The notes: generated by a model from the sequence alone, not told the origin. A stretch of DNA of 64,000 nt from Blastomussa wellsi (GCA_947652115.1 OX393564.1:11672121-11736120), one strand, 5' to 3'. Shown: positions 27,801-35,855, counted from the first letter of the stretch. Translations and numbers: made by a program.

Positions 27801-30800
27801 CTTTTCACAACATACAGCACGATACAAACACTTCCCAACCAGAGTCACTGGCGAAACTAAGCCTAAGGGGTCATAGATACTTGCAAGCTTGCGAAGAACA
27901 CCTCTCTTAGTTGGGGCTGCTTCCCAGTCAGGGAAAGATACAATGACCTCATCACTTTTCTTGTTCCATCCCAGTCCGAGTAGGCTTGATTCTCCTGCCT
28001 GGGGCCCTCCAAGCTGCTGTTTTGCAAAGGTCTCCTCTTCTTCTGAAGACGCAGTACCCTCTTCTAGTCTAGGCTCATTTGACTGCCACTTATGCAATGT
28101 AAAAGTTGCGTCTTCAAAGATCTCAATGGCTTTTTCCTTCAGCTCCTTGGCTTCTTCCACTGTTGCTCCACCACTTAGCAGGTCATCCACATATAGACTT
28201 TCTCGCAGCTCAGCTATCACAACTTCTTCACGTTCTTTCCAGGTGTCCAGGTGGCACTCAATTACACCACCAAGAAGAAAGGGAGATGGCGCTAGGCCAA
28301 ATAAAGCTCTTGTGAATCGCAATGTCTCAATGTTCAATTGTTCTCCCTGCCTCCAATGAAACCGCAGAGCATCACGGTCAGCTTGTCTAATTCTTACTTG
28401 CAAAAACGCCTTCTTTAAATCTCCTACAAGTGCCACAGGGTGCATGCGTGACCGGACAAGGACATTCCACAATTTATTTTGAAGAGGGGGGCCTTGATAC
28501 AAGCAATCATTCAAGGACACAGCATTAGGGTAGGCTCTAGCAGATGCATCATACACTGCGCGTACTTTGGTTGTTGCGGCATCTTCCCTGACAACAGGTT
28601 TATGGGGGATGTAGCACTCCACTCCCTGAGCTGGCTGATCAGCTGTTTCCACAATCCCTTCAGCTTTCTGTTCTTCGATGATCTCGCTGTAGGCCTGTTC
28701 CAACCCGGTCCGTTTCAATTTCTGCTTCAAATTCTCCAGGCGGCGAAGACTTCCATACTCATTTGAAGGTAGAGGAGGGTGGTTGCCTTTCCATGGCAAG
28801 GCCGCTTCATACCATCCCTTTTCACTGCGCGATAACTGCTCACGAAATTCTCTGTACACTTCACCTTGGTCATGTTGCGGCGTGTCGGCAAGTCCTAACA
28901 CGTCTAACTTGCATAGTTCCTCATAGTCCACTTGGCTAGTTTGGGTAAGAAGCATGTGTGTAGTATCAATCTCCTCTCCTGGAGAAAGAATAACCCATCC
29001 CAATTTGGTGCGCTCAGCTACAGGTTCCCCTTGGTTACCAATCCTTGGTCGAGTATCAGTTTTAATGCGAGCATACACTCCAGCACCCAAGATAACATGA
29101 ACTGGCAACAATGGCTTGGTATCCGTATCATCCATTTTCACATCCTTTAAATGGGGGTAAGTGTTAGTCAACTGTTGGTATTGGGGATTTTCCAGGCTAA
29201 GGAGCTCTCCTCTATTGACCTTGGTGAGATTGACATCTAAACGGTAATCACCAGACCTTGACGAAACAGTGGTCTTAAAAACTTCCATTCTCGCTGTGGT
29301 TGAAGCCATAAGCATCTCAACTCTCTTAGGCTTAATCTCTGTTGGCTTCTGTCCAAGCATATCCAGAAGTTTGGCTGAAGCATAACAACTAGACGAACCA
29401 GAATCCAACAATGCACGACATTCAATACCACCAACCTTAATCACTACAACAGGGTAAACCACTTTCTCAGCATCGACAGAAGACAACACGCTGTCTGCCT
29501 TAGGTTGTTGATCAGGACAGATGGAGGTGTGGTGCTTCCTGGAGCATAAATTGCATCTCGTCTTGCTTGCACACTCAGCAGCCCTATGTTTTGGGCAAGC
29601 ACAGTTAAAACAAAGTTTGTTTTCAGCCAGAAATTTCTTCCTCTCGTCGCAACCAACAACGCGTGTACATTCCGAACTCCTGTGCGAGCTATCTTCACAG
29701 TAAACACAACCACGTGTCTTGGCGTCCTGCTGCTTTGTATGGTAATTTCGCGAGGGCGTGCGATCATGTTTGAACGACTGCGGTTCATCAAAATCCACTG
29801 GATTCCGGCGAGTCCACGACTTTAACGCGTCACACAGTTTAAGGAAATCCCAACTTTGCCAATCTTCATCGTTCCGCACCAAATCTCCACGAATTCCAGA
29901 AAGTTTATCGATCGTTAGAGCCACGTTTCCATTCACCAAACTTAGCTTCCCCATGGTCTCGAGAGATTGAACGTCGTACAGCAATCTTTCGTAAAAATGA
30001 TGAATTTTCCGAGGCTGGCTTCCATTGATCTTCGGCAAATCCAAAATGTCCTTAACGTAGGCTTTGACTACTTCGCTGACATTTCCGTAACGCTCGATCA
30101 AAATAGCCTTCGCCTTCTCATAGCCCTCGGCGGTAAACGGCAGCCCATCGATGCCTTTTCTGACCTTAGGATCGACAAATTCCTTGAGATAGGAAAATTT
30201 AGTGATAGCAGCCATTTCGGACTTGTCTATTCCCTCGGTGAATTGGCCCCAAAAACGATTCCAATCAAGATTAGTTCCATTGAACTTTGTAATAGTAAGC
30301 TTCGGTAACTTCGCTGACGCAGCACTTTGTTTACCATTTTGACTTCCCGCGGCCGCTTGATCCGGCGAGTCCACGTTTTTGAGCTCTTTGGTGTATTGAA
30401 GCTTCTTCTCAAATAGCTCTTTTTCGAAAGCGAGCTGATTATTTCTAGCTTTTTCTATCTGCTCTTGATCAAAATTACTCAGAAATGAAGAAATTCCATC
30501 CATATCGAGGTCAACAGCTTCGATATCTTGATCTAATTTAGCGCCCCACGAGGTAATGGCGGAAAGTTCTTCGCCGGCAGATATTCTCAACTCTTCCACT
30601 TTCCGCTTCGCTTTCTCCACTGAGGCAACCACTGAACACAGCGCATCCCTATGTCTTTTGATTTTGTTCTCATTCTGGCTCGCAAGAACAGCGTCAGTTT
30701 TTTCCCTGGTGATCTGAAGTTGTGTAAGTTTCGTTTCAAGATCCTTGCTCGCGGCCTCCATGCTTCGCGACGATAAACACAGTACTAGATTCACGAAGAT

Positions 30801-31233
30801 CAACACAAGTCCCGTCGGAGGTGCCACTTTTGTTGGGAATGCCTCCAGTAGCAATTTGAAAAGTTTAGTTTGCCCAACAAAGGTCACAAGTCACAAGATA
30901 AACTGAACAGATTTATTCCCAGCACTTCACACAGTTCACAATTCTCACGCTCCGAAGGAAAGTTTTTTACGCTCGATTGCGCTCACATGTTATAATCACA
31001 TCTGTCAATCAAATTTCTAACTATATTCGGGCCCAGTCTCCGACATGTTTTCGTTACCAGGCACTAACCAATAGCGAAGCTCCATCTTTCTGTATATAAA
31101 CCACACACGACCCACAATTCCTTGATTCGCTCCGACGAAGGGCTAAAGCTCGAAACGTCAGCACTTGAATCTCTTTACGGTGGCCAATTGACATTATCAA
31201 CCCAGTTGATAAAACCAAATTATATTGTTATAC

Positions 31234-31278
<45 letters not shown>

Positions 31279-33856
31279 CTATTCTTTAAATTCAGACTCG
31301 TATTCGATCTCGTACTCATACTTTGAGCACCTCTTATAAGCTTGCATAAATCTTTATATTATTTCCCTACTTTCAGTTACGAAATCGCTACTGATACCTT
31401 TAAGATAAAGAGGAGAATTGCAGCTTGAACAGTTATTGTTCACTTCGCCATCGAGGCACGTCCTGCAGTCGGAGGAACATTTCTGACAGGCTTTTGTTTG
31501 AGTGTTGCCATAGTACCCCGGACCACAATCCGGTACACAGAACAGTCCAGTCTTCAAGAATGTTCCCTCGGGGCACAGAGATGAAGCTAAACAAAAATGC
31601 AGCGGTAAGACACGGGTTTATAAAGGTGAAACAGTGCGACCATGGGTCTCAGTGTGTGACATGCGTTTTTACTAGGTCTAGATCCCAACGTTCCTTTGAT
31701 TTCATTTTAGCCACCGGACTACCTGATGTACGTTGTAAAATTAAAGAAACATTATTGATTCGTGATCTGCAACCATCACGTAATCAAAAAGGTGGCAGTG
31801 AGAAACTTCTTCTCTACCATCCATTTACATGCGCGCGCCACATTCACGTTCGAAAAATGCATCGAAACATAAAAATGACGTAGTACGACGCCATCGCGCT
31901 CGCTTAGCTTGTTGAAAACTTTCAACAACAACTTAAAATCGCTCAGAATTGTTTAAAGTCTTTAGTGCTGTTAGTTCTCAGAAATAAGCAACAAATTGCA
32001 TCCAAAGGGACTCCTTTAAGGAGAAAATCATCAAATTCGTTTTTAAGATGAATATGGATCCACATTGAATTAATTTGTGAAGGAAAAAGACTAAAGATTG
32101 AAGTAAACTCGTTGAATGACCTTGAATGGAATCCGTTTATTTTTGCCGTGTTCTACCGAGACACCAAGAGTGGACTGAACTTGTATTAATTCATCTGGTT
32201 TTCAATAATTTCTGAATGGAGTAAAGGTTAGCTGTTAAAATTCTGTTTCTACATTAATTTTTGGTTGGTGTTACTTTTCTTAGTTTGAAGTTTGTGTTGC
32301 TACAAGTTTCTGAATCGAGGGTTGCAAAAGCTATAAAAAATTGAGGTAACGGATTTTCTGGTCATTTCTGGAAGATTAAAACGGGATATATTGCCTTTAT
32401 TTTGATATGAACATCACAGGAAATATCGTATATGATGTTCTCAAATGATAATACACAGAGCGGCTCGGGGTGAAAGCTAAAACAAAGGGATGAAGTTAGA
32501 CAAAGAGGTGTTTGTGTGCCCGTGAAAACCGCAAAACAATTGCAGAAGGCCACAGTGGTTCATGGCAGCGTTCAGTGCGCAACCTTGCCAAGTTTCTATT
32601 GGTTAAAACAGTTTCTGCGCTAATTTTAAAAGGCTTAAAAGGCTGCACATGCGCATTATCGTGACAATGGCCCTTTTAACTGCAGCATATATGGATGACT
32701 CGTCTGAAAAGGACTAAAACTGCCTTGAGGTGGAAATTGGGCTGGAAAGCCATGGCCATAAGTCGAATCAATGAAAGGAATAGGTGAATTGTGATTCCTG
32801 GACATACTTTTTCTTTGAATTTTCAGAGAGATTGAGAGCCTATTTGCATATGCTGCCTGTTTGCCGTTCCTGAAACTCTGATGCCCTGAATAGAACTGAC
32901 ATGGGTAAATTTTGATGGCTTAAAAGCCATCGAAAGTGGTGCTTGGCAATTGGTCAAATCTTGTAAGAAAAATATACTTTATTTATTCAGCACAGTTCAA
33001 GACCAGTACACATCGCTCTTGAGCTGAGCTTCGGATCCTTTGTACTTTCATTTATACTATAAACAAAAATGACATGTCAAGTGAGATGCAGATAATGAGA
33101 TATCAACGAATTCCGGTGTTTGTGTACAAACGTTGGTTTCGTTTTTGGCCTGAACTTTTGATCATGGTCTAGATCATGTTTACCTCATCATAGCAATTCA
33201 GTTTTAAAAATCAACGCTTCTATAATTCTTTGAGCGACTTTCACTGAAGTTAACAAACTTCACACGTGCGCATAACATATACATATGTATGCAAAACGCA
33301 TTTACATTATCTTTAATTTACTTTTCGACTACTGACTTTTACCCTTAAAATATCACATCTTTACAGTAAACAAGAATCGCTTATCCACAGAAGTCGTTCC
33401 GTGGTTTTCTGTTAGGCTAATATGGTCACTTCAAGTTGCTTTTCTTTACGAAATAAACCCAGCGCACTTTCATATGTCGCATGCTCTCCAACTATCATTG
33501 AACGCTATGTAAATGAGTTCCTCCTCGTTTCTACAGCCATGATTCGAGGCCTTCGCTGCCAGTAAGCTAAGCAGTCCCGTGTAGTTTGCAAGTTGGAGTG
33601 TTTTACGTTTGTTAGTTAGGTAAACTTTAAAAATGTTTGCTCTGACTAATTTTGCACTATGTCTTCCATGCATGCAGACAATCGTAAGTTGATTCATGGC
33701 GTAATATCGAGTTTGTTTGTAACTAAGCTGTAACATAGACTGAGTGAAAGACAGGCTTAAGGATTTCTTACCTAATTGACTTGCATTTGCCAGATGAACA
33801 AAGCAACGCAAAACAGCTATACCCAGCAGAAACACCAGCCCAGCTCGGAAAACCAT
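10153..33856 (-). CDS. Secreted SRCR and furin-like cysteine-rich repeat protein, six exons, 3' part missing
   Basis: Model: join of 33772-33856, 31398-31586, 19201-19466, 18640-18898, 15291-17116 and 10153-10321, read on the minus strand. It gives 931 residues and is open at its C end. All junctions are GT-AG and all phases agree (1, 1, 0, 1, 0, then 1 open). Residues 1-26 form a signal peptide. Cysteine-rich furin-like repeats alternate with four SRCR domains at about 109-215, 335-438, 638-746 and from 860; the fourth is cut after its first half. SRCR proteins are usually secreted or membrane receptors for glycans or microbes; ligand binding here is inference. No membrane segment is visible yet. 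The second intron (about 11.9 kb) holds a LINE and a Bel/Pao element, and the fifth (about 5 kb) holds another LINE. I cannot equate it with a named gene. Confidence 0.8.
10966..11236 (-). repeat. Hairpin element copy A with 14-bp target duplication
   Basis: Two inverted arms meet at about 11069. The direct repeat TTCTTCTGTTTCAA at 10966-10979 and 11223-11236 flanks the element. One end reads CTTACCCCCTCTA (outer end of the long arm), while the other stops at ATATAATTTGG, so the arms are unequal in length. Related copies are at 24.76-31.28 (interrupted), 42.95 and 50.82 kb. Confidence 0.75.
11237..11870. other. No gene seen
   Basis: AT-rich intron sequence of the minus-strand SRCR gene. No repeat or exon was recognised. 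Confidence 0.4.
11874..12134 (-). CDS. Possible small hypothetical protein
   Basis: An ATG-started frame of 86 codons. It is rich in Ser, Asp and Glu near its end ([16 protein letters not shown]) and stops after LLYKGTQD. The composition looks more coding-like than the opposite frames, but there is no recognisable domain. The opposite strand is also open here (11836-12321). It lies inside an intron of the SRCR gene, so it may be a retrogene tail or chance. Confidence 0.2.
   Translation of the reverse strand: MRNVEMLAESDKLSQRPNETLNIATNSDTFLGFRKQKKQTSKNSIEPGEGLDSGMVDSRRSLSDESVEISHDNSDEFILLYKGTQD
12354..12549. repeat. 98-bp tandem duplication, two copies
   Basis: The unit starting GTGTGATGTAATGAGTCACG occurs at 12354 and again at 12452 with near identity. 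It contains TGAGTCAC and TCCGGAGTGAA. The high similarity indicates a recent event. Confidence 0.85.
12653..12853. repeat. Dispersed repeat, copy 1
   Basis: About 200 bases beginning ACTCGAAACCATGCAAT and ending CTGGCACTGACTT are closely matched by 34172-34375. More distant copies occur at 41785-42010 (opposite orientation) and 55880-56070. The GGCCGGAAATC part is shared by all. No coding capacity. Confidence 0.7.
12940..14900 (-). pseudogene. Decayed non-LTR retrotransposon (L1/Tx1-like reverse transcriptase)
   Basis: On the minus strand, reverse-transcriptase pieces follow one another in the right order but in shifted frames. Near 14600 is the ENNKYF-type motif, at 14551-14282 the [11 protein letters not shown] block, and at 14281-14084 [14 protein letters not shown]. 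The [13 protein letters not shown] block is at 13770-13700, followed by FADD, and the thumb ([14 protein letters not shown]) is at 13507-12956. Frameshifts and stops separate the blocks and no endonuclease domain is visible, so the copy is 5'-truncated and dead. It sits in the intron between SRCR exons 5 and 6, in the same orientation as the gene. Confidence 0.85.
14901..15290. other. No feature seen; intron of the SRCR gene
   Basis: No exon or repeat was recognised between the LINE and the donor of SRCR exon 5. Confidence 0.4.
15291..17116 (-). CDS. SRCR gene exon 5: large exon with SRCR domains 2 and 3
   Basis: A single open exon of 1826 nt. It starts after TTTCCACAG with [13 protein letters not shown]. 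It holds a furin-like repeat, SRCR 2 ([15 protein letters not shown] to DVGVACTG), a run of cysteine-rich repeats with CxxC spacing, SRCR 3 ([38 protein letters not shown]) and more repeats. It ends in the opening of SRCR 4 ([14 protein letters not shown]). The donor is GAG|GTAAGT. SRCR 2 is less canonical ([10 protein letters not shown]). There are no internal stops. Confidence 0.88.
17117..18639. other. SRCR gene intron 4
   Basis: No exon seen. A G/C-rich homopolymer region at 17410-17450 and a segment at about 17690-18110 with palindromic ends (TAATTATAAC / GTTATAGTTATGATTA) suggest small non-autonomous elements, not assigned further. Confidence 0.4.
18640..18898 (-). CDS. SRCR gene exon 4: second half of SRCR domain 1 plus cysteine-rich repeat
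   Basis: After acceptor CACTAAAAG it reads [19 protein letters not shown] and then [13 protein letters not shown], the canonical end of an SRCR domain. A furin-like repeat ([14 protein letters not shown]...[11 protein letters not shown]) follows. The donor AAAG|GTAAAG is used; the frame beyond it soon reaches a stop, so the splice is needed. Confidence 0.8.
19201..19466 (-). CDS. SRCR gene exon 3: first half of SRCR domain 1
   Basis: The acceptor is CTGTTTTTCAACAG. The exon encodes a CVQTCGDG stretch and then an SRCR start: [37 protein letters not shown], ending IWLSE. The donor GAG|GTGAGA falls on a codon boundary, and the next exon supplies VKCTG, completing the SRCR core. Confidence 0.8.
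20040..20230. repeat. Degenerate TTACA-rich repeat
   Basis: Irregular repeats of the form ACTTACA(N) run through this stretch. It may be the degenerate 3' tail of the minus-strand LINE that follows. Confidence 0.4.
20668..22418 (-). pseudogene. LINE ORF2: endonuclease fused to partial reverse transcriptase, with deletions
   Basis: The first part (22418 to about 21970) is an L1-type endonuclease: [27 protein letters not shown] and [13 protein letters not shown]. The last normally reads GGDFN, so one Gly is replaced by Arg. At a poly-Gly run from homopolymer C the frame joins RT blocks ([57 protein letters not shown]). Near 21530 it joins the segment SESCILNNG and then the C-terminal region with a CTFCGEEPE zinc motif. 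The catalytic YADD/FADD block is missing. Confidence 0.85.
22915..23829 (-). pseudogene. LINE ORF1 protein (coiled coil), one frameshift
   Basis: The frame opens with [15 protein letters not shown]. It has a basic, Ser/Pro-rich head, then a long heptad coiled coil (about residues 65-150), then the conserved [15 protein letters not shown] block of L1-type ORF1 RNA-binding domains. It breaks near 23158, after [10 protein letters not shown], and continues in another frame as [16 protein letters not shown] to 22925. ORF1 proteins bind element RNA and act as a chaperone. Confidence 0.8.
25220..25434 (-). repeat. Bel/Pao 3' LTR (element orientation)
   Basis: Low-coordinate LTR, same sequence as 30831-31045. 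It is preceded by TGTT and followed by the purine tract (on the minus strand). Confidence 0.95.
25593..30761 (-). CDS. Bel/Pao gag-pol polyprotein
   Basis: About 1722 residues from the chosen Met at 30761 (MEAASKDLE); the frame is open further upstream to 30887, into the LTR. Order: N-terminal coiled coil; a DUF1759-like gag region ([12 protein letters not shown], near 30300); CCHC-like knuckles ([14 protein letters not shown]); an aspartic protease with [10 protein letters not shown]; a reverse transcriptase with YVDD (28182-28193); an RNase H-like region; an integrase zinc finger (HGG...CQGCKRFQ); and an integrase core with [18 protein letters not shown] and [10 protein letters not shown]. 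All catalytic signatures I checked are present and no stop interrupts the frame. It supplies capsid, protease, polymerase and integrase for the element. Confidence 0.95.
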   Translation of the reverse strand: MEAASKDLETKLTQLQITREKTDAVLASQNENKIKRHRDALCSVVASVEKAKRKVEELRISAGEELSAITSWGAKLDQDIEAVDLDMDGISSFLSNFDQEQIEKARNNQLAFEKELFEKKLQYTKELKNVDSPDQAAAGSQNGKQSAASAKLPKLTITKFNGTNLDWNRFWGQFTEGIDKSEMAAITKFSYLKEFVDPKVRKGIDGLPFTAEGYEKAKAILIERYGNVSEVVKAYVKDILDLPKINGSQPRKIHHFYERLLYDVQSLETMGKLSLVNGNVALTIDKLSGIRGDLVRNDEDWQSWDFLKLCDALKSWTRRNPVDFDEPQSFKHDRTPSRNYHTKQQDAKTRGCVYCEDSSHRSSECTRVVGCDERKKFLAENKLCFNCACPKHRAAECASKTRCNLCSRKHHTSICPDQQPKADSVLSSVDAEKVVYPVVVIKVGGIECRALLDSGSSSCYASAKLLDMLGQKPTEIKPKRVEMLMASTTARMEVFKTTVSSRSGDYRLDVNLTKVNRGELLSLENPQYQQLTNTYPHLKDVKMDDTDTKPLLPVHVILGAGVYARIKTDTRPRIGNQGEPVAERTKLGWVILSPGEEIDTTHMLLTQTSQVDYEELCKLDVLGLADTPQHDQGEVYREFREQLSRSEKGWYEAALPWKGNHPPLPSNEYGSLRRLENLKQKLKRTGLEQAYSEIIEEQKAEGIVETADQPAQGVECYIPHKPVVREDAATTKVRAVYDASARAYPNAVSLNDCLYQGPPLQNKLWNVLVRSRMHPVALVGDLKKAFLQVRIRQADRDALRFHWRQGEQLNIETLRFTRALFGLAPSPFLLGGVIECHLDTWKEREEVVIAELRESLYVDDLLSGGATVEEAKELKEKAIEIFEDATFTLHKWQSNEPRLEEGTASSEEEETFAKQQLGGPQAGESSLLGLGWNKKSDEVIVSFPDWEAAPTKRGVLRKLASIYDPLGLVSPVTLVGKCLYRAVCCEKLAWDAELTGRLKLKWQRWEQSLPKQISVSRALADHREPIHEIHLHGFGDASSCGVGVAVYAIVKQESGTTQRLLAAKARLAKQGLTIPRLELVAAHMVTNVLVNVRDALKGFPVVTLNGWLDSLVALFWISGGGQYKQFVENRVQKIRAHPEITWRHVPTKENPADVASRGGDVEFSELWWKGPDWVADCESWPPQRVIQPSEASTAELKATKELFKVAVDKADRLYEVLDKFELRKALNICAWITRFVHNSRHSDQKLRGPLTTEELQKQHLFWVKRAQQSCEFEDDRLRLNLQPNPDGVLECRGRIQGLYPLYLPDKHLYTKKLVHREHLRTLHGGVSLTMTSVRSNHWVPRLRKLAKQTIRACQGCKRFQAVAAANPPPGNLPVDRTQGTHPFQVIGVDYAGPIKYKKRGKEESKAYIVLYACSLCRALYLDLVPSLETREFILSLKKLIARKGRPQIIYSDNGSTFVGAAQWLRKAMCDEKFNKFLAENSITWKFNLSRAPWWGGQFERMVGLVKNALNKIIGYGFLSWEELEEVLLDVEITLNNRPLCYVEDDVALPTLTPNLMMFPQSNILPDLQPHHIDDADLRRRAKHLRKCKDALWRRWSSEYLRSLRERHNLKHQGKLCTLAVGDVVIVKSEEKKNRGKWPLGIVQELYPGKDGVVRAVKLRAGKNFLERPVQHVYPLELSCDTFVRAQAEELNAEAPVFRPRRLASLQAEERIRRIAESEENLE
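30831..31045 (-). repeat. Bel/Pao 5' LTR (element orientation)
   Basis: High-coordinate LTR, identical by eye to the other copy. It should carry the element promoter. The open frame extends a little way into it, but translation most likely starts at the Met inside the internal region at 30761. Confidence 0.95.
31398..31586 (-). CDS. SRCR gene exon 2: cysteine-rich furin-like repeat
   Basis: The acceptor is TTTTTGTTTAG. The exon encodes 62 codons with pattern CPEGTF...[11 protein letters not shown]...[11 protein letters not shown]...NCSSC, typical of furin-like or growth-factor-receptor cysteine-rich repeats. The donor G|GTATCAG leaves one base, which joins the AG of the next exon to give Glu. 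Confidence 0.78.
31590..33465. other. Intron 1 of the SRCR gene; nothing further seen
   Basis: No additional exon of the minus-strand gene and no recognisable repeat was found. Local AT content is high. Confidence 0.4.
33772..33856 (-). CDS. SRCR gene exon 1: start and signal peptide
   Basis: The ATG lies in a good context (CAAAAATGG). It is followed by a short basic stretch, a hydrophobic core ([16 protein letters not shown]) and a small-residue cleavage region (ANAS). The donor is G|GTAAGA after 28 codons plus one base. With the CT that opens the exon ending at 31586 it makes an Ala codon. Confidence 0.75.
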
Positions 33857-34171
33857 TTTTGATTCACCTAGATAACTTAGTTGTCAGCCAACTGATAGAC
33901 AAATCAAATGGTCAAAGGAGTTTTCTCCTATGGGGACCCTGGTGGGGGTAAAAGGCGTGTTTTTTGCTTGTTTACTATAGAACAATGACCATGAATCAAA
34001 AAGAAACAGTCATAAATAAGCTATTCTCAATCTAATTTTAATTTTACTGTAATTTCAAAACCCAACAGCACCTGGACCCCAAGAATCCAGTACTCCGCTA
34101 CTCATTTTCGTCAAAATTTGCGTTGCTTTAAAGTACACCAAACCCCGATAGGTCACGCCATCAACACATAA

Positions 34172-34575
34172 ACTCGAAACCATGCAATTAAAAAATCTGA
34201 CAAATTCAAATGTTATAAAATATTAATAGGTAAACAACATCTCCAAGGCTCCGGTCTGTGCGGTACACCATTCGTGAGTTATTTGCCGAAGCATTTCTCG
34301 CAAATTTATAGAGCTCAGTATGGAAACCAACATGGCGGCCGGAAATCATAGAAAACATCTGCCACTGACTTTTGCCATAAAAGCGACTGCTCATTCCTCA
34401 TGATGTAGTGTATATGCACATACACATCTTTCCTGATACTTGAACTGTTTAAACTGCAAAACTTTTGCGAAAAGACCTTTTCTCAGAGCACGATGCCATC
34501 GTGACCTCACGAATCGTGACCTCACGATTCGTGAGGTCACGTACGGCGGAAATCTCGAAAATTCAACATGCCGTA
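34172..34575. repeat. Dispersed repeat, copy 2 (longest)
   Basis: The first 200 bases match 12653-12853. The remainder matches 41785-42010 in opposite orientation. It contains a short palindrome, CGTGACCTCACGAATCGTG followed by its complement. No coding capacity. It lies upstream of the SRCR start. Confidence 0.7.
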
Positions 34576-34883
34576 TTTCAAACACAATTTCGATGCCTTA
34601 TTAATTCATGAACAATATATGAATTCACGACGCATTGAAATGTACAGCTGCATGGAGATTCAAGACAATGGATAGGTATAATTAGAACCACAAGCAACTA
34701 GCCGGAAAATAAGTGCAATGTTTACCAAAGTTGAGGCTACAAATTGACAGCCTTAGAATGTTACTCGGGAATTATAAATATTGGTTAATCTACCTGAAGA
34801 ATATTTTTTAAAAAAATTTATCTACCGCTTCAAATTTGGCAGACATCAAGAAAAGTTCCAGGAATGATTTTCCAAAATTATCC

Positions 34884-34997
34884 CTTGATGACTAGCCTGC
34901 GAACAGCAGACGCATTTCCGGTCGTCGCTTCTCTCCTTCCGGAAGGAGAGAAGCGACGACCGGAAATGCGTCTGCTGTTCGCAGGCTACTTGATGAC
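34884..34997. mobile_element. 96-bp perfect palindrome with 9-bp target duplication
   Basis: 34893-34988 is two 48-base arms with no spacer, each the exact complement of the other, beginning TAGCCTGCGAACAGCAGACG. The direct repeat CTTGATGAC at 34884-34892 and 34989-34997 is a 9-bp target duplication. That size is typical of Mutator-like transposases, so this is probably a very small non-autonomous element of that type. Confidence 0.85.
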
Positions 34998-35224
34998 AGG
35001 TTATTCGGTCTCGAGTAAAGTGGGACATGACGTCACGACGTTTCTATGGTAACTCTGATCACGATAAAATTAACTTCATCTGAAACTTTGATCTTTCTCT
35101 AGTGCACCTGGAGTAATCGATTTTCTTTGGGATACTCTACGGTGGTACACTAGCTGCTCAAAGTTGAAAGGTATCGTCACTCAAAAATCCGATAGTGAAC
35201 AGTATCTCGTTGCTATGTTACGCG

Positions 35225-35855
35225 GTTGCGGACCACCCGATGTTTGAGTTGCGTGACACCGATCAATGGCGGTTACGAAAGAAATATAAGTGAACATAAA
35301 TAAGTTGGCCGCGATTTGCTCTAAATATAACGTTTTTTCTACATGTTCAATACGTTCAGATGAAATTTTAAATGAGTCTGAATTGACTCGCATTCTTCAG
35401 ATTCCTTTGGGCGCGAATTTGGCACCGATCATATTGAGAAAGCTGTTTTTTGGACTTCAGGATCGTTTTTCTCGGAAACTTTGGAAGGACGAAGCTAAAG
35501 CTCTGCTCAAGTACAAAGAAATTTGTGCTCGATCAGATGCCGGCGTTTTCGTGCTGAGAATTATGATGGTTTAGCGTCAGTTTGCGATTGAACTGGACAA
35601 GGTCGCGGTCGCCGACTCCCGTGCTGCGTGTCTTGTCTCCCTTTATATTCTATGGGTTGATACCGAACGGGCAAAAAATAGCACACAAGACTCATTTAAC
35701 ATTTCATCGGAACGTTTATTGAACATGTAGGAAAAACGAAGTATTTAGAGCAAATCGCGGCCAACTTATTTATGTTCATCTATATTTCATTTGTAACAAC
35801 CATTGATCGGTGTCACTCAACCAACTCAAACATCGGGTGTTCCGCCTGTGGTGCA
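35225..35855. repeat. Fold-back element with about 165-bp arms
   Basis: 35225-35385 and 35690-35855 are inverted copies (shared TGTTCAATA, AAATAAGTTGGCCGCGATTT, GACACCGATCAATGG). A single arm of the same family lies at 47375-47530. The roughly 300-base centre has an open frame (plus, to 35574) with KLWKDEAKALLKYKEIC, which I do not recognise; it could be captured host sequence. Confidence 0.7.

Larger units (their letters stand above)
25220..31045 (-). mobile_element. Full-length Bel/Pao LTR retrotransposon with identical LTRs
   Basis: 215-bp LTRs at 25220-25434 and 30831-31045 are identical by eye and have TG...CA ends. The direct repeat TGTT at 25216-25219 and 31046-31049 is the target duplication. 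Read on the minus strand, a candidate primer-binding site starting TGGCACCTCC lies just inside the 5' LTR (30813-30827). A purine tract GGGGGGAGAG abuts the 3' LTR (about 25435-25444). One uninterrupted polyprotein frame fills the interior. The element looks young and may be competent. It is nested in fold-back copy B, within intron 2 of the SRCR gene. Confidence 0.95.
24761..31281. repeat. Fold-back element copy B, split by the Bel/Pao insertion
   Basis: The left part 24761-25219 and right part 31050-31281 together form a nearly complete palindrome of about 690 bp. Its arms carry the same terminal family as copies A, C and D (GTAAGTTTCTAAAGAAACTG, ACGTTTCG, GCGTTAGCCCTTCGTC). The inner arms (GTTGATACCGTGAGGATTAA / TTAATCCTCACGGTATCAAC) surround a loop near 25030-25130. 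The retrotransposon interrupts the right arm with a TGTT duplication. This is the longest copy and could be the parent form. Confidence 0.7.

Noticed and set aside
27889..28359. Plus-strand open frame inside the Bel/Pao element
   Set aside because: Antisense shadow of the reverse-transcriptase region.
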